A stretch of 64,000 nt of DNA from Cytobacillus purgationiresistens (GTDB taxonomy: Bacteria; Bacillota; Bacilli; Bacillales; Cytobacillaceae), in contig NZ_JAUSUB010000010.1 of NCBI RefSeq assembly GCF_030813235.1, forward strand, positions 1 through 64,000. Reading direction: 5' to 3'. The translations under genes and the position numbers were made by a program. Within the stretch, counting starts at the first letter, position 1; each line of letters starts with the position of its first letter. The notes below the pieces were generated by a model that worked only from the letters and a program-made list of their open reading frames with translations, ran no database searches and had not been told where the DNA came from. Shown in pieces: positions 18,421-28,698 of this stretch.

Positions 18421-19032
18421 ATGATTAAAAAATTACCCGACATCCGCTTAATTGTCGGTTTTTTAATTGCTCATGTGCTCATGTACTTTACCTTTATGGA
18501 TCGATCGATTTTTTGGTATATGTTTACGGCAACGATGCTATGTTTAATTAGCTATTCAATCTTAAATGAAGAAATTGATGATGAACAAACCTTTGGTACG
18601 TATTTCATCTACGGTGTATTCTCTGGGCTATTGCTTTATGTTATTTTTTGGACAGGTTATGCGATTATTGACATACTAAACCTTCCATTTTTAAATAGTA
18701 TCTCAAGCTTATATGGACGCTATGCTCCATCAAATATATGGCAATATATTGTACTGTTATTTATTCTTGTCCCTGGTGAAGAAATTTTTTGGCGTGGTTT
18801 TATCCAAAAGAGGGTAATGAAATATACAACCGTCACAACAGCTGTTTTCATTTCATCATTGCTTTATGCATCTGTGAATTTATATTCAGGCTATTGGATT
18901 CTTGCAATAGCTGCACTTGTAGGCGGGATATTTTGGGGATATCTATATGCATGGAAAAGAAGTATCCCTCTGTTAATTGTCTCTCATATTGTATTTGATC
19001 TTGTGTTATTCATTATTTTTCCACTTATCTAA
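18421..19032 (+). CDS. CPBP-family intramembrane metalloprotease
   Basis: A 203-residue protein with about six or seven membrane segments. The CPBP (Abi/CAAX protease-like) motif EExxxR appears as GEEIFWRGF near residue 120, with the C-terminal histidine in IVSHIVFD near residue 192. The family contains membrane glutamic proteases and proteins of bacteriocin self-immunity; the substrate here is unknown. The start at 18421 follows GAAAGGAGT. No bacteriocin-like gene is adjacent. Confidence 0.83.
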   Translation: MIKKLPDIRLIVGFLIAHVLMYFTFMDRSIFWYMFTATMLCLISYSILNEEIDDEQTFGTYFIYGVFSGLLLYVIFWTGYAIIDILNLPFLNSISSLYGRYAPSNIWQYIVLLFILVPGEEIFWRGFIQKRVMKYTTVTTAVFISSLLYASVNLYSGYWILAIAALVGGIFWGYLYAWKRSIPLLIVSHIVFDLVLFIIFPLI

Positions 19033-19139
19033 ACATTATGCCCTTACTTTAGAGCAAAAAGGAAAAATAATGTAACGTATTCACCGCAAATCCGTCTAAT
19101 TTGTATGAATGCGTAATTCTATGCCGGGAGGAATGACAA

Positions 19140-19778
19140 ATGAAAAACCCACTCAAACTGTTGCTTATGTCTGTATTATTTATGTTTGTACTAGCTGGAT
19201 GTGGTACTAGCCAAAATGATGACGGAGCCAGCTCTTCCCAACCGCCAAAAGAGGAAGAAGCGAATCATGATGATCATCAAAATGAAGAAGAACATAATGA
19301 TGACGGCAAAATTCGTCTGCTAGAACAAAATATTGAATATGATCTAAACGGAGAAACTAAGGAAGATACTGCTTTTTTAATAGAAAGCGATAATCAAGAT
19401 TATTCTATGTATGTTTTGCCGGATTTTGCTCTAACAGGTGAAGAACCTAATCAAGATGTACTACACTTAAAAAAGGAAGCTCATATTTTCATGAGAATTG
19501 AACTACTTCCTGAAGATATTGATTGGGCGAAGGTAGAAGAAAATACGAAGGTTCAGCTTGAATCTGTGAATAAGGAAATTACTACACCTGAATTGCCTAA
19601 ATATCCATTCTACCAAGATGCAACTGTAATGGAAGCTAGCGATGACGGTGATACGGTTACTTCATTGTTAATCAAAAATGAGCAAACACAAGTAAAACTC
19701 ACTATATTTACAGATGAAAATGAAAAAGATTATAAAGACGCCTTCATCAAAATGGCACAAACCATCGAGAGTAAGTAA
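19140..19778 (+). CDS. Lipoprotein, function unknown
   Basis: A 212-residue protein with a lipoprotein signal peptide and lipobox LAGC, cysteine at about residue 21. An Asp/Glu/His-rich linker follows (EEEANHDDHQNEEEHNDD), which could hold divalent metal or act as a flexible tether. The C-terminal 150 residues form a mixed alpha/beta domain I do not recognise. GGGAGGAATG precedes the ATG. It is anchored on the outer membrane face and is monocistronic. Confidence 0.8.
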   Translation: MKNPLKLLLMSVLFMFVLAGCGTSQNDDGASSSQPPKEEEANHDDHQNEEEHNDDGKIRLLEQNIEYDLNGETKEDTAFLIESDNQDYSMYVLPDFALTGEEPNQDVLHLKKEAHIFMRIELLPEDIDWAKVEENTKVQLESVNKEITTPELPKYPFYQDATVMEASDDGDTVTSLLIKNEQTQVKLTIFTDENEKDYKDAFIKMAQTIESK

Positions 19779-19800
19779 TGGCTATGGTAATCCAGCAAAT

Positions 19801-19836
19801 AAGACTGTCAAATTAGATTTGACAGTCTTATTTTTT
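19801..19836. terminator. Bidirectional terminator
   Basis: AAGACTGTCAAAT (19801-19813) pairs with ATTTGACAGTCTT (19817-19829), loop TAG, then seven T. It is shared by the convergent lipoprotein and ykvI genes. Confidence 0.92.
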
Positions 19837-20874
19837 TAAGTCCTCGAATGGTTTCATCCATAATAAGATGATAAAAGTTAAGCTAATGTATCCAAACAAA
19901 GGGTATAAATAGGACAAAAGCGTCCCATACTCAACAAAGCTGCCAAAGTAACTAATCATAAAAATAACACTGACAGTAATGATGGTTGGTATATTAACAT
20001 ATTGTCTCACTTGCCTCTCCACTCCAAAAACATTTCCAATGACAGAAGTGAAAATCTCACCATAAATGACTAATACAAATACCCAGTAAAATGAAGAAGC
20101 TAATGACTTCATAATAGCCGCCATTGGAATATCAAAAGACTCAATGTTTGGCAGCATCACTAAAGTTAAATGGCTTGAAATAAGGATTAGCGTTAATACT
20201 CCCCCGCCAATCATCCCTCCCCACTTAATGGTCTGCTCATCTTTTATATCTGAAGCGACTGGTACAAGAACAGCTTGTGCAAGCATTAAGTTAAAGGCAG
20301 CATAAGAAAAAGGTGAGACCACTGCTTTCCATCCATCCTCAGCATAAGGAATATATAAAATCTGCTCCACAAATCCTGGCAGTCTTATGGATAAAAACAG
20401 CAGTATAAAACTAAAGGTAATCATCATAGGAACAACAAGAACATTTACAGCAAATAAGCCCTTTATTCCTATGATCATTGTAAGTATGGATAATATGATC
20501 GTAAAAATAACGCCAATTGACTTTGACAGTCCTAGCTGTTCTTCAAAAACAGCACCTGCTCCAGATAGCATAACTGCACAAACGCCCAATAGCATCACAA
20601 GCATTAATCCGTTAATAATGATTCCGAAGAACCTTCCAAATAAATACTCATTTAACTCTTGATACGATTTTGCATCAATACGAGAAGCAATCTGCATCAG
20701 CTTGGACCCCAAAAAGATAAATATATACCCACTCATTAACATCCCTATTAAACCTAAAAAACCAAAACGAGAAAAGAATTCAACAATTTCTCTGCCGGTG
20801 GCAAATCCTGCCCCAACTATAGTGCCAACATATACGGCAGCAATTTGAAAGGAAGCCCCCCAGTTTGTCTTCAC
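19828..20874 (-). CDS. ykvI: YkvI-family membrane protein
   Basis: A 348-residue protein with about ten membrane helices. It starts with AAVYVGTIVGAGFATGREIVEFF, a broken-helix motif typical of LeuT-fold (APC) transporters and of YkvI. The substrate is unknown. The start is GTG at 20874 behind AAGGAGGAGA. It lies next to clpE, divergently, as ykvI does in the related B. subtilis region. A 9-2-9 inverted repeat upstream could regulate it. Confidence 0.85.
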   Translation of the reverse strand: MKTNWGASFQIAAVYVGTIVGAGFATGREIVEFFSRFGFLGLIGMLMSGYIFIFLGSKLMQIASRIDAKSYQELNEYLFGRFFGIIINGLMLVMLLGVCAVMLSGAGAVFEEQLGLSKSIGVIFTIILSILTMIIGIKGLFAVNVLVVPMMITFSFILLFLSIRLPGFVEQILYIPYAEDGWKAVVSPFSYAAFNLMLAQAVLVPVASDIKDEQTIKWGGMIGGGVLTLILISSHLTLVMLPNIESFDIPMAAIMKSLASSFYWVFVLVIYGEIFTSVIGNVFGVERQVRQYVNIPTIITVSVIFMISYFGSFVEYGTLLSYLYPLFGYISLTFIILLWMKPFEDLKK

Positions 20875-20984
20875 TCAATCTCCTCCTTCACTTCAATATA
20901 TGAATGATAGGACAAACAAAGACGAGCTTTTTTAAATTAATTCGATTAACCTCCCCATAGCCGCACCGAAGCTTATCCATCCCT

Positions 20985-21004
20985 ATCCAAACTAAAGTTT
21001 GGAT
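20985..21004. promoter_or_regulatory. 9-2-9 inverted repeat between ykvI and clpE
   Basis: ATCCAAACT-AA-AGTTTGGAT is a perfect 9-bp inverted repeat. It has no T-run, so it looks like a binding site for a dimeric regulator rather than a terminator. It lies 110 bases upstream of ykvI and 40 bases upstream of the clpE -35 box. Confidence 0.5.
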
Positions 21005-21044
21005 TTCGATTAGAATAAGTTGGCATTCCAGCCAATCAAAAAAC

Positions 21045-21098
21045 TTGAAAGTCAATTAAGGTCAAATTATAATGAAATATAAGTCAAAGATAGTCAAA
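21045..21098 (+). promoter_or_regulatory. clpE promoter with two CtsR operators
   Basis: TTGAAA (21045-21050), 17 bases, TATAAT (21068-21073). Two heptad pairs match the CtsR consensus (GGTCAAA-N3-GGTCAAA). AGTCAAT-TAA-GGTCAAA (21050-21066) fills the spacer, and AGTCAAA-GAT-AGTCAAA (21082-21098) lies just after the start site. CtsR should therefore block clpE until heat or protein stress. Confidence 0.9.
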
Positions 21099-21118
21099 GT
21101 CAAAGGGAGGAATTCTTG

Positions 21119-23254
21119 ATGAAATGTCAAAAATGCAAACAAACTGAAGCAACTATTCAAATGAGATATGTAATGAACGGAAATGAAGCACATCTTCATT
21201 TATGCAAAGACTGTTACCAAACTGAAAAACATATGCTCCCTTCCTTCGGACCAGCAATGAACAGTTTTTCAGGGTATAATCACATTCCTTTAGATGAATT
21301 TTTCAAAAAAGTAAGTGAAGCTGCTTCCGATCAACAGAAGCAAAACCACATAAAAGTACAGCAAGGGAATGGCGGTAGTGGTTTTATTGACCAAGTCGGA
21401 AAAAATTTAACGCAAATGGCGAAAGCCGGATTAATTGATCCAGTGATTGGCCGTGATGAAGAAGTAAATAGAGTAATTGAAATACTAAATAGAAGAAGCA
21501 AGAATAATCCTGTTCTTATTGGTGAGCCAGGTGTGGGTAAAACTGCAATTGCAGAAGGATTTGCAATTAAAATCTCAAAAGGTGAAGTACCAAGAAAACT
21601 GCAGAATAAAGAAATTTATTTACTAGATGTCGCATCTCTTGTATCCAACACAGGCATTCGCGGCCAATTCGAGGAAAGAATGAAACAATTGATCAGTGAA
21701 GTTCAAGAGCGAAAAAATATCATTCTTTTTATCGATGAACTGCATTTGCTTGTAGGCGCCGGTTCAGCTGAAGGTTCAATGGATGCCAGCAATATCCTAA
21801 AACCCGCTTTAGCGAGAGGTGAATTCCAATTAGTCGGAGCCACTACCTTAAATGAGTATCGTAGGATTGAGAAGGATGCTGCCTTGGAACGCCGCTTTCA
21901 GCCAGTTCACGTAAAAGAACCTTCTGCTGAAGAAGCACTCAATATATTAATGGGGCTAAAAGCACAATATGAAAACTATCATGAAGTAGAGTTTACAGAT
22001 GAGGCCATTAAAGCATGTGTGCAATTGTCTAAAAGGTATATTCAAGACCGTTTCCTTCCAGATAAAGCAATCGACTTGATGGATGAAGCGGGCTCTAAAA
22101 TTAACTTAATAACAGATTATAAAAGTGAAGAGATGACTGAAGAAAGATTAAAAGAAATTAGCAAGCAAAAAGAAGCTGTATTAAAAGAAGAGAAATATGA
22201 AGAAGCAGCGAAACTTCGTGAGGAAGAATTAAAACTGGAAAAAGCATTAAATCAAACGAGTACTGAGCGACCTAAAGTGAAACTGCAAATGATTCAAGAA
22301 ATCATTGAAAAGAAAACAGGCATTCCTGTTGGTCAACTAATGAAGGACGAACAAAAGAAAATGTCTGAGCTTGAACCAAATCTATCAGCTAAAGTCATTG
22401 GACAGGATGAAGCTGTTCGAAAGGTGACCAAAGCCATTCGCAGAAGCCGCGCAGGCTTGAAGTCTAAAAATCGTCCAATTGGATCCTTCTTATTCATTGG
22501 TCCAACTGGAGTCGGGAAAACGGAATTATCAAAAACGCTTGCCCAAGAGCTATTTGGAACAAAAGAATCGATGATCCGGCTTGATATGAGTGAATACATG
22601 GAAAAACATAGTGTGTCCAAGATCATTGGTTCACCTCCAGGCTATATTGGCCATGAAGAAGCTGGCCAATTAACTGAAAAGGTTCGCCGCAATCCATATA
22701 GCATTATACTGCTTGATGAGATTGAGAAAGCCCATCCAGATGTTCAGCATCTATTCTTGCAAATTTTAGATGATGGAAGGCTAACTGACAGCCAAGGCAG
22801 AACAATTAACTTTAATGAGACCGTCATTATCATGACAAGTAATGCAGGCACTGGTAATAAAGAAATCCAAGTTGGTTTCGGTGCAAATCAAGCAATTCAA
22901 GAGGGGAATATTTTAGATTCACTTGGTCAATTCTTTAAGCCAGAATTTATTAATCGCTTCGATAGCATCATTGAATTCCAGTCATTAGATAAAACACATC
23001 TCTTACAAATTACTGATCTCATGCTAAATGAATTAAAAGAAACTTTAGCAGAACAAAGTATCGATCTCGATGTTTCTACTGGGGTCAAAGAGAAACTAGT
23101 TGAGCTAGGCTATCATCCTTCCTTTGGAGCACGACCCTTACGCAGGATCATACAAGAGGAATTAGAGGATAAAATCGCCGATCGCATGATTGCCAATTCA
23201 ATCAATAGCAGCCTACAGGCCGTTATCCAGGATGAAAAAATCGTGATTAAATAA
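21119..23254 (+). CDS. clpE: ClpE, ATP-dependent Clp unfoldase
   Basis: A 711-residue HSP100 ATPase. The N-terminal zinc finger (two CxxC pairs near residues 3-6 and 29-32) distinguishes ClpE from ClpC. AAA-1 Walker A is GEPGVGKT (~135), followed by a UVR segment (~345-380) and AAA-2 Walker A GPTGVGKT (~461). It unfolds damaged proteins for ClpP and destabilises CtsR in B. subtilis. The ATG at 21119 lies 8 bases after GGGAGG; the overlapping TTG just before is less likely. Regulation by CtsR is visible in the promoter. motAB, next to clpE in B. subtilis, is absent. Confidence 0.97.
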   Translation: MKCQKCKQTEATIQMRYVMNGNEAHLHLCKDCYQTEKHMLPSFGPAMNSFSGYNHIPLDEFFKKVSEAASDQQKQNHIKVQQGNGGSGFIDQVGKNLTQMAKAGLIDPVIGRDEEVNRVIEILNRRSKNNPVLIGEPGVGKTAIAEGFAIKISKGEVPRKLQNKEIYLLDVASLVSNTGIRGQFEERMKQLISEVQERKNIILFIDELHLLVGAGSAEGSMDASNILKPALARGEFQLVGATTLNEYRRIEKDAALERRFQPVHVKEPSAEEALNILMGLKAQYENYHEVEFTDEAIKACVQLSKRYIQDRFLPDKAIDLMDEAGSKINLITDYKSEEMTEERLKEISKQKEAVLKEEKYEEAAKLREEELKLEKALNQTSTERPKVKLQMIQEIIEKKTGIPVGQLMKDEQKKMSELEPNLSAKVIGQDEAVRKVTKAIRRSRAGLKSKNRPIGSFLFIGPTGVGKTELSKTLAQELFGTKESMIRLDMSEYMEKHSVSKIIGSPPGYIGHEEAGQLTEKVRRNPYSIILLDEIEKAHPDVQHLFLQILDDGRLTDSQGRTINFNETVIIMTSNAGTGNKEIQVGFGANQAIQEGNILDSLGQFFKPEFINRFDSIIEFQSLDKTHLLQITDLMLNELKETLAEQSIDLDVSTGVKEKLVELGYHPSFGARPLRRIIQEELEDKIADRMIANSINSSLQAVIQDEKIVIK

Positions 23255-23268
23255 TAATGGATTAATAT

Positions 23269-23303
23269 TAAAAGCGTAGAGACTATTCGTCTCTACGCTT
23301 TTA
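23269..23303. terminator. Bidirectional terminator clpE/pepF
   Basis: AAAAGCGTAGAGAC pairs with GTCTCTACGCTTTT around a TATTC loop. It lies between convergent genes. Confidence 0.95.
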
Positions 23304-23307
23304 ATCT

Positions 23308-25008
23308 CTATAGTTCTTTGTCATCCACCTGGTTTAACCAGTTTTCAATTTCACCAACAACAGATTCTACACAACCCTCTTCAAATGGTGAAATCAAATT
23401 GGCTTCTGAGACCAAACCAGTAAATGCCTTACTGCCTCCTAGTGAGCAAAGATGCCTATAATCCTTCCATGCGCCCTCATGATTTTCCCTTGATTTCTTC
23501 CAAAATTGGAAAGCGCAAATTTGAGCTAATGTATAGTCGATATAATAAAATGGTGAATTATAAATATGGCCTTGCCTTTGCCAAAATCCCCCATTTTCAA
23601 GATATTCATTCCCATCATAATCTTTATGCGGCATATACTTTTTCTCAATACTACGCCAAGCCTGTTTCCGTTCAACAGGTGAAGCAGAAGGATTTTCATA
23701 AACCCAATGCTGGAATTCATCTACTGATACTCCATACGGTAAAAACAATAAGGAGGAACTTAAGTGTGCAAATTTATATTTCTCAGCATCTTCTTGGAAA
23801 AACAGCTCCATCCATGGCCATGTGAAGAATTCCATGCTCATCGAATGAATCTCAGCCGCTTCATATGTAGGCCAAATATATTCAGGTATTTCAAAATGAC
23901 TGCTTGAATGCACTTGGAAAGCATGACCAGCCTCATGAGTTAATACATCGATATCCCCTGAAGTTCCATTGAAATTCGAAAAAATAAAAGGTGCTTTGTA
24001 ATTATCAATATATGTACAATAGCCACCACCAGCTTTTCCTGTTTTAGCAACAAGATCCATTAATCCATTGTCGTTCATATATGAAAAGAATTTTCCCGTT
24101 TCTTTGGAAAGTTCATCATACATCTTTTGCCCCTTTTCAATAATCCAATCTGGGCTGCCTTTCGGAGTAGGGTTTCCAGACAAAAAATTAAAGCCTTCAT
24201 CGTAGAATTTAAGCTGGTCAACACCTATTCTTTTTCGCTGTCTTTCTTTAAGCTTAGTTGCTATCGGCACAATAAATTCTTCTACCTGCTTGCGAAATTT
24301 CGCAACCATCTCTGCATTATAATCTGTGCGATACATCCGATAATATGCTAATTCAACAAAGTTATTATATCCAAGCTTATGAGCAATTTCAGTGCGCACA
24401 TGGACTAGCTCGTCATAAATCCGATCCAGTTCATTTTCATTATCAGCAAAAAATTGAAATCTTGCTGCACTTGCCTTTTTTCGCATCTCACGGTCTATTG
24501 ACTCTGTATATGGCTCCATTTGCGCCAATGTTAATTCTTGGCCTTCAAATTGGATTTTTGCCGATGCAATTAGCTTAGTATACTCTGATGACAATTTATT
24601 CTCCTTTTGAAGCAAGGGAACGATTTCTGGAGAAAATACTTTCAATTGCGCATCTGCTAATTCAAATAACTGGCTACCCCACTGCTTCTCAAGATCCACG
24701 CGAAATGACGAGTCAACCAAGGCCTCATAATACTTAGTCACAAATCCTTCAACCTGAGGCTCAACCTCGTCAATAAAGTCTTGTTCATCTTTATAGAATT
24801 CATCATTCGTATCGATAGAATGGCGAATATATGCAAGATTCGCCATTGTACCCATATCATTTCTAATCGCATTTACCTCTTTCATCGCCTCAACTTGCTC
24901 TTCCATTGATGAAGCTGACTGAAATGCATTTAATGCAGCCTTAAATCGGTCTTCAACTTCCTCCATATTTGGACGAATATATTCATAATTAGCAAACTTC
25001 AAAGTCAC
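23308..25008 (-). CDS. M3-family oligoendopeptidase (PepF-like)
   Basis: A 566-residue zinc peptidase of family M3. The HExxH motif is HEAGH at residues 358-362, and the third zinc ligand is likely the glutamate in AAEIHSMSMEFF about 25 residues later. M3 oligoendopeptidases degrade short peptides in the cytoplasm; no signal peptide is seen. It could shape the pools of signalling peptides. The ATG at 25008 follows TAGGAGGTCGTG. A perfect TGTCGAA (Spo0A-box core) lies about 80 bases upstream on the coding strand. Confidence 0.92.
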   Translation of the reverse strand: MTLKFANYEYIRPNMEEVEDRFKAALNAFQSASSMEEQVEAMKEVNAIRNDMGTMANLAYIRHSIDTNDEFYKDEQDFIDEVEPQVEGFVTKYYEALVDSSFRVDLEKQWGSQLFELADAQLKVFSPEIVPLLQKENKLSSEYTKLIASAKIQFEGQELTLAQMEPYTESIDREMRKKASAARFQFFADNENELDRIYDELVHVRTEIAHKLGYNNFVELAYYRMYRTDYNAEMVAKFRKQVEEFIVPIATKLKERQRKRIGVDQLKFYDEGFNFLSGNPTPKGSPDWIIEKGQKMYDELSKETGKFFSYMNDNGLMDLVAKTGKAGGGYCTYIDNYKAPFIFSNFNGTSGDIDVLTHEAGHAFQVHSSSHFEIPEYIWPTYEAAEIHSMSMEFFTWPWMELFFQEDAEKYKFAHLSSSLLFLPYGVSVDEFQHWVYENPSASPVERKQAWRSIEKKYMPHKDYDGNEYLENGGFWQRQGHIYNSPFYYIDYTLAQICAFQFWKKSRENHEGAWKDYRHLCSLGGSKAFTGLVSEANLISPFEEGCVESVVGEIENWLNQVDDKEL

Positions 25009-25151
25009 ACGACCTCCTATGTATTGTTTTCTTACTGAGTAAGAGTTTGGTTAAAAGCTTTGCTTTATAATGATCTTTCTACATTTATTCGACAATCTTT
25101 TTACAAATCCCTTCCACTCCCGAAGTTTTTTTCCAAATTCAAACAAAATAG

Positions 25152-25178
25152 AAAAAACGGTCCATTTGAACCGTTTTA
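25152..25178 (-). terminator. Terminator of mhqR
   Basis: AAAACGGT (25154-25161) pairs with ACCGTTTT (25170-25177). The gene's stop codon lies in the stem. Confidence 0.8.
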
Positions 25179-25610
25179 TCTGCTTCCAACTGAAAGCCCT
25201 AATTTTTTTATTAAATCTATGACCGTATCCTTTTCCTCAGCCGATAATTCGGTCATCAGCTCGTGAATATACTCCTCATGCCCAGGAAAGACATTTTCAA
25301 TAAAGGCTCTGCCTTCATCAGATATTTCTGCATATGTGACCCTTCTATCATTAGGACAGGCTACTCTCCGCAGATATCCCTTATTTTCAAGCTTGTCTAC
25401 TACATACGTAATACTGCCGCTTGCTAATAGAATCTTGCCGCCAATTTGCTGAAGCGGCTGATTCCCTTTATGGTAAAGCAGTTCAAGTACAGCAAACTCT
25501 GTCGGGTTCAATCCATAAGTTTGAATCCGTCTATTCACATGCTCATTAATTGCGCGGTACGCTCTTGATAAAACAATATATACCTTTAATGATTGGCTGG
25601 TCTCATCCAT
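25176..25610 (-). CDS. mhqR: MarR-family repressor MhqR (YkvE)
   Basis: A 144-residue winged-helix regulator. The recognition region LLYHKGNQPLQQIGGKILLASGSITYVVDKLENKGYLRR and the wing CPNDRRVTYAEIS are typical of the MarR/DUF24-like MhqR group. In B. subtilis MhqR represses genes for quinone and diamide detoxification (mhqNOP, mhqED, azoR2). None of those targets is in this window, so it acts in trans. Position beside kinD matches B. subtilis (kinD-mhqR). It lacks an obvious redox cysteine pair; one Cys precedes the wing. Confidence 0.85.
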   Translation of the reverse strand: MDETSQSLKVYIVLSRAYRAINEHVNRRIQTYGLNPTEFAVLELLYHKGNQPLQQIGGKILLASGSITYVVDKLENKGYLRRVACPNDRRVTYAEISDEGRAFIENVFPGHEEYIHELMTELSAEEKDTVIDLIKKLGLSVGSR

Positions 25611-25775
25611 CTACTATCCAATCCTTTGCAAATTATTTAAAATCGTAACTTCTTGAATTCAAACTAATTATAAAAAACGTTTAGAAACATGTCAATTTCT
25701 ATCAATATTTCTCAAGGAGAAAAAAATGTTATAATAAGAGATATTGATTAATTATTAATGGAGTAGAATAACTAA

Positions 25776-27263
25776 ATGAATAGTCGACGAAAAAATATAT
25801 TTTTGTATTTAATCATTGTCATCATACCCATAATTATTGGCGGATTAGTAATTTTTCACTTTGCGTTTGAACGTGATAACAAGCATCGTTTAGACGAAGC
25901 TGAGTGGTTTGGGACAATACACCAAAGAAATTGGGACCAATTTATTTCTGAGACAGTAACAACGCTGGATATTTTGTCAATTAGCATAGATCCAAATGCT
26001 GATGATGGTGATTTACATAGTTTACTTAAGAAAACAAACCGAATGGATTCGAGGTATGGAGGTCTCTTTCTTCTAAACAGCAATGGGAAAGTAAAGCATG
26101 GATCAACTTCTTATTTCAATGATATCAACCAAGCACTGGATCATTATCTTCAAGAGGTTATTAGAACGAAGGACACGGTCATCTCAGATACAGTAGAAAC
26201 GTTACCTAACGGACAAAAGATCGTTGGAATAGCTAACCCTATACTGGATGATAATAATGAGTTAACTATGATCATAGTAGCCCAGTTGCGTGTGGATTAT
26301 ATGCAAAACATTATGCAGATGCTGACACCACATGCCCAACTAGCTATTACTAATACCGCTGGACAATCTATTGTGGCTTTAAATGGTTATCAACCTCAAT
26401 CTGACCAATCGATTATCCTCCCAATTGACAGGCTTCCTTGGAATATAGAGGTTAAAGTGAAAGAAGTGGACCGTTTCAATGTACTAAAAAAAGTCCTTTT
26501 AATCTCCTTACAAATAATAATCATTACCCATATATTATTCTTTTTGATTAAATACCTAATGCTCAAACGTCAAACCGCATTAGAAAAAAAGGAAAACGAA
26601 CTGCAGAAATTGGAATTAGTCGGTAATTTAGCCGCGAGTACCGCTCACGAAATTAGGAACCCTTTAACAGGTATTAAAGGTTTAGTTCAATTACTTGGAG
26701 AAAAATATACATCTTCACAAGATCAATATTATTTTTCAGTAATCAATGAAGAGATTAACCGAATCAATGAGATTGTCAGTGAATTTCTCATTCTGGGTAA
26801 ACCTACTGCCCAAAAAATGGAATATATTAACTTAAACAATATTATACATGAACTAGAACTACTGATCAGGTCTGAAGCAAATTTGGCCAATGTGAACTAT
26901 GTTGTGTCTATGCCCGACCATCCCGTTATGGTCATGTGTACAAAAGATCAAATGAAACAAGTCATCCTTAACATTACAAAAAATGCATTAGAATCGATGA
27001 GTAATCGTGGCGGAACTATGTCAATTATTCTTACGACACATAATCAAAAATGTCATTTAAAAATTACTGATACTGGCTCGGGCATTTCAGAAGATCAACT
27101 GGATAAAATCTTTGAACCTTTTTACACCTCTAAAGATACAGGAACCGGACTAGGATTGGTTGTCTGCAAACGAATCTTAGAATCCTTTCAAGGTGAAATA
27201 CTCATTTCCAGCAACGTGAATATTGGAACTGAAGTCAATTTATATTTGCCTGTTAAGTCCTGA
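25776..27263 (+). CDS. kinD: Sporulation sensor kinase KinD
   Basis: A 495-residue histidine kinase collinear with B. subtilis KinD (506 aa). TM1 is at ~8-30, an extracellular Cache-type sensor at ~35-235, TM2 at ~240-262, and the HisKA dimerisation helix has phospho-acceptor H291 in STAHEIRNPLTGIKG. The ATPase domain has N box NITKNALES, DTGSGIS, and G2 box GTGLGLVV. KinD starts the phosphorelay to Spo0A and responds to extracellular cues linked to biofilm formation. No response regulator is adjacent, as expected for phosphorelay kinases. TATAAT lies about 45 bases upstream of the start. Confidence 0.93.
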   Translation: MNSRRKNIFLYLIIVIIPIIIGGLVIFHFAFERDNKHRLDEAEWFGTIHQRNWDQFISETVTTLDILSISIDPNADDGDLHSLLKKTNRMDSRYGGLFLLNSNGKVKHGSTSYFNDINQALDHYLQEVIRTKDTVISDTVETLPNGQKIVGIANPILDDNNELTMIIVAQLRVDYMQNIMQMLTPHAQLAITNTAGQSIVALNGYQPQSDQSIILPIDRLPWNIEVKVKEVDRFNVLKKVLLISLQIIIITHILFFLIKYLMLKRQTALEKKENELQKLELVGNLAASTAHEIRNPLTGIKGLVQLLGEKYTSSQDQYYFSVINEEINRINEIVSEFLILGKPTAQKMEYINLNNIIHELELLIRSEANLANVNYVVSMPDHPVMVMCTKDQMKQVILNITKNALESMSNRGGTMSIILTTHNQKCHLKITDTGSGISEDQLDKIFEPFYTSKDTGTGLGLVVCKRILESFQGEILISSNVNIGTEVNLYLPVKS

Positions 27264-27312
27264 CAATCCAAGAATGAGGAATATTGAATCTGCGAAAAAA
27301 TAATAATAAAGG

Positions 27313-27335
27313 AGAGCCACTATGCTCTTCTTTTT
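27313..27335 (+). terminator. Terminator of kinD
   Basis: AGAGC (27313-27317) pairs with GCTCT (27324-27328), followed by a T-rich run. The stem is only 5 bp. Confidence 0.55.
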
Positions 27336-27471
27336 ATGTTTACTTAAATTCTAAGGAATGTGAAGTAATCTTTTGTTTAGAATAAAAGAAAGGCTTGATT
27401 TATTTAGAAATAACTCCAATAATATATTCGTATTCATTTACATAACTTATTTTTCAAAAAGGAGTCTTATT

Positions 27472-28698
27472 ATGAACCAAGCCGCAATCGCCCGTACTAT
27501 TCCCAAAAAGGAGTCAACCAGTTATCGGATATTGTTCATTATCGGGCTGTGTCACCTCTTAAATGATGCCATTCAAGCAATTATACCAGCAATGTTCCCA
27601 ATATTAGAAAAGTCTATGGGCCTTTCCTTTACTCAATTAGGAATGATTGCATTTGCACTTAATATTGTTTCATCACTATTACAACCTGTATTTGGCAATA
27701 TCACTGACAAAAAACCTTTCCCTTTCGCTTTGCCTATTGGACTAACCATCACTTTATTCGGCATTATTGGATTAGCCATTGCACCAAGATATGAATGGAT
27801 TCTTGTTTCTGTATTATTTATTGGTCTAGGGTCAGCAGTATTTCATCCAGAAGGATCAAGGGTTGCCTATATGGCTGCAGGTCCACGAAGAGGGCTTGCA
27901 CAGTCCATTTATCAAGTTGGAGGAAATACCGGTCAATCATTAGCGCCGCTTATTACAGCCCTCATTCTTGTACCATACGGACAATTTGGTGCAGCATGGT
28001 TTACAATAGCAGCTTTCATGGCTGTTTGTTTATTACTTTATATCGCTTTTTGGTATGCTAATAAACTAAAGTCTGAGCAGCTGGAGAGAAAACAAAAAAG
28101 CAACTTGCCTAATGAGACTAAACCGATAACTAGAGCAGTGAAATTATCCTTAACACTAGTATTATTTCTTATTTTCGCACGATCTTGGTATATTTCTGGA
28201 ATGACAAATTTTTATGCCTTTTATACCATCGATAAATATTCATTTTCAATCAGCCAGGCACAAATATATTTGTTCGCCTTTTTAGTTGCTGGAGCACTCG
28301 GGACATTCTTCGGAGGCCCTTTGGCTGATCGATTCGGTAAAAAAAATATTATTTTCCTTTCGATGATGCTTACTGCGCCTTTCTCCATTCTTATTCCATT
28401 TGTACCTGCATCTGTAGCATTTTGCTTATTACTGATTACAGGTTTTGTGCTTATGTTAAGTTTTTCAGTGACTGTTGTTTATGCTCAAGAGTTAATTCCA
28501 GGGAAGATCGGCATGATGTCAGGATTAACTGTAGGATTTGCATTTGGAATGGGAGCAATTGGATCTGTAGCACTGGGATACCTCATTGATTTGATTGGGT
28601 TGACAACCACCATGACTCTAATGGGATTATTGCCATTAATCGGTCTATTAACGCTACTGCTGCCTTCTGACCAAACTTTAGCAAAGTGGAACGGATAA
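27472..28698 (+). CDS. MFS exporter, fosmidomycin-resistance (Fsr) type
   Basis: A 408-residue, 12-TM major facilitator. The opening ILFIIGLCHLLNDAIQAIIPAMFPILEKSMGLSFTQLG, the motif FHPEGSRVAYMAAG, and SIYQVGGNTGQSLAPL are typical of the Fsr branch. Members export fosmidomycin and related compounds; the natural substrate here is unknown. The ATG at 27472 has AAAAAGGAG seven bases upstream. An upstream in-frame ATG adds a lysine-rich leader without a site. Confidence 0.88.
   Translation: MNQAAIARTIPKKESTSYRILFIIGLCHLLNDAIQAIIPAMFPILEKSMGLSFTQLGMIAFALNIVSSLLQPVFGNITDKKPFPFALPIGLTITLFGIIGLAIAPRYEWILVSVLFIGLGSAVFHPEGSRVAYMAAGPRRGLAQSIYQVGGNTGQSLAPLITALILVPYGQFGAAWFTIAAFMAVCLLLYIAFWYANKLKSEQLERKQKSNLPNETKPITRAVKLSLTLVLFLIFARSWYISGMTNFYAFYTIDKYSFSISQAQIYLFAFLVAGALGTFFGGPLADRFGKKNIIFLSMMLTAPFSILIPFVPASVAFCLLLITGFVLMLSFSVTVVYAQELIPGKIGMMSGLTVGFAFGMGAIGSVALGYLIDLIGLTTTMTLMGLLPLIGLLTLLLPSDQTLAKWNG

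Noticed and set aside
18421..19032. Bacteriocin immunity gene
   Set aside because: CPBP proteases can serve in immunity, but no bacteriocin precursor or export gene is nearby.
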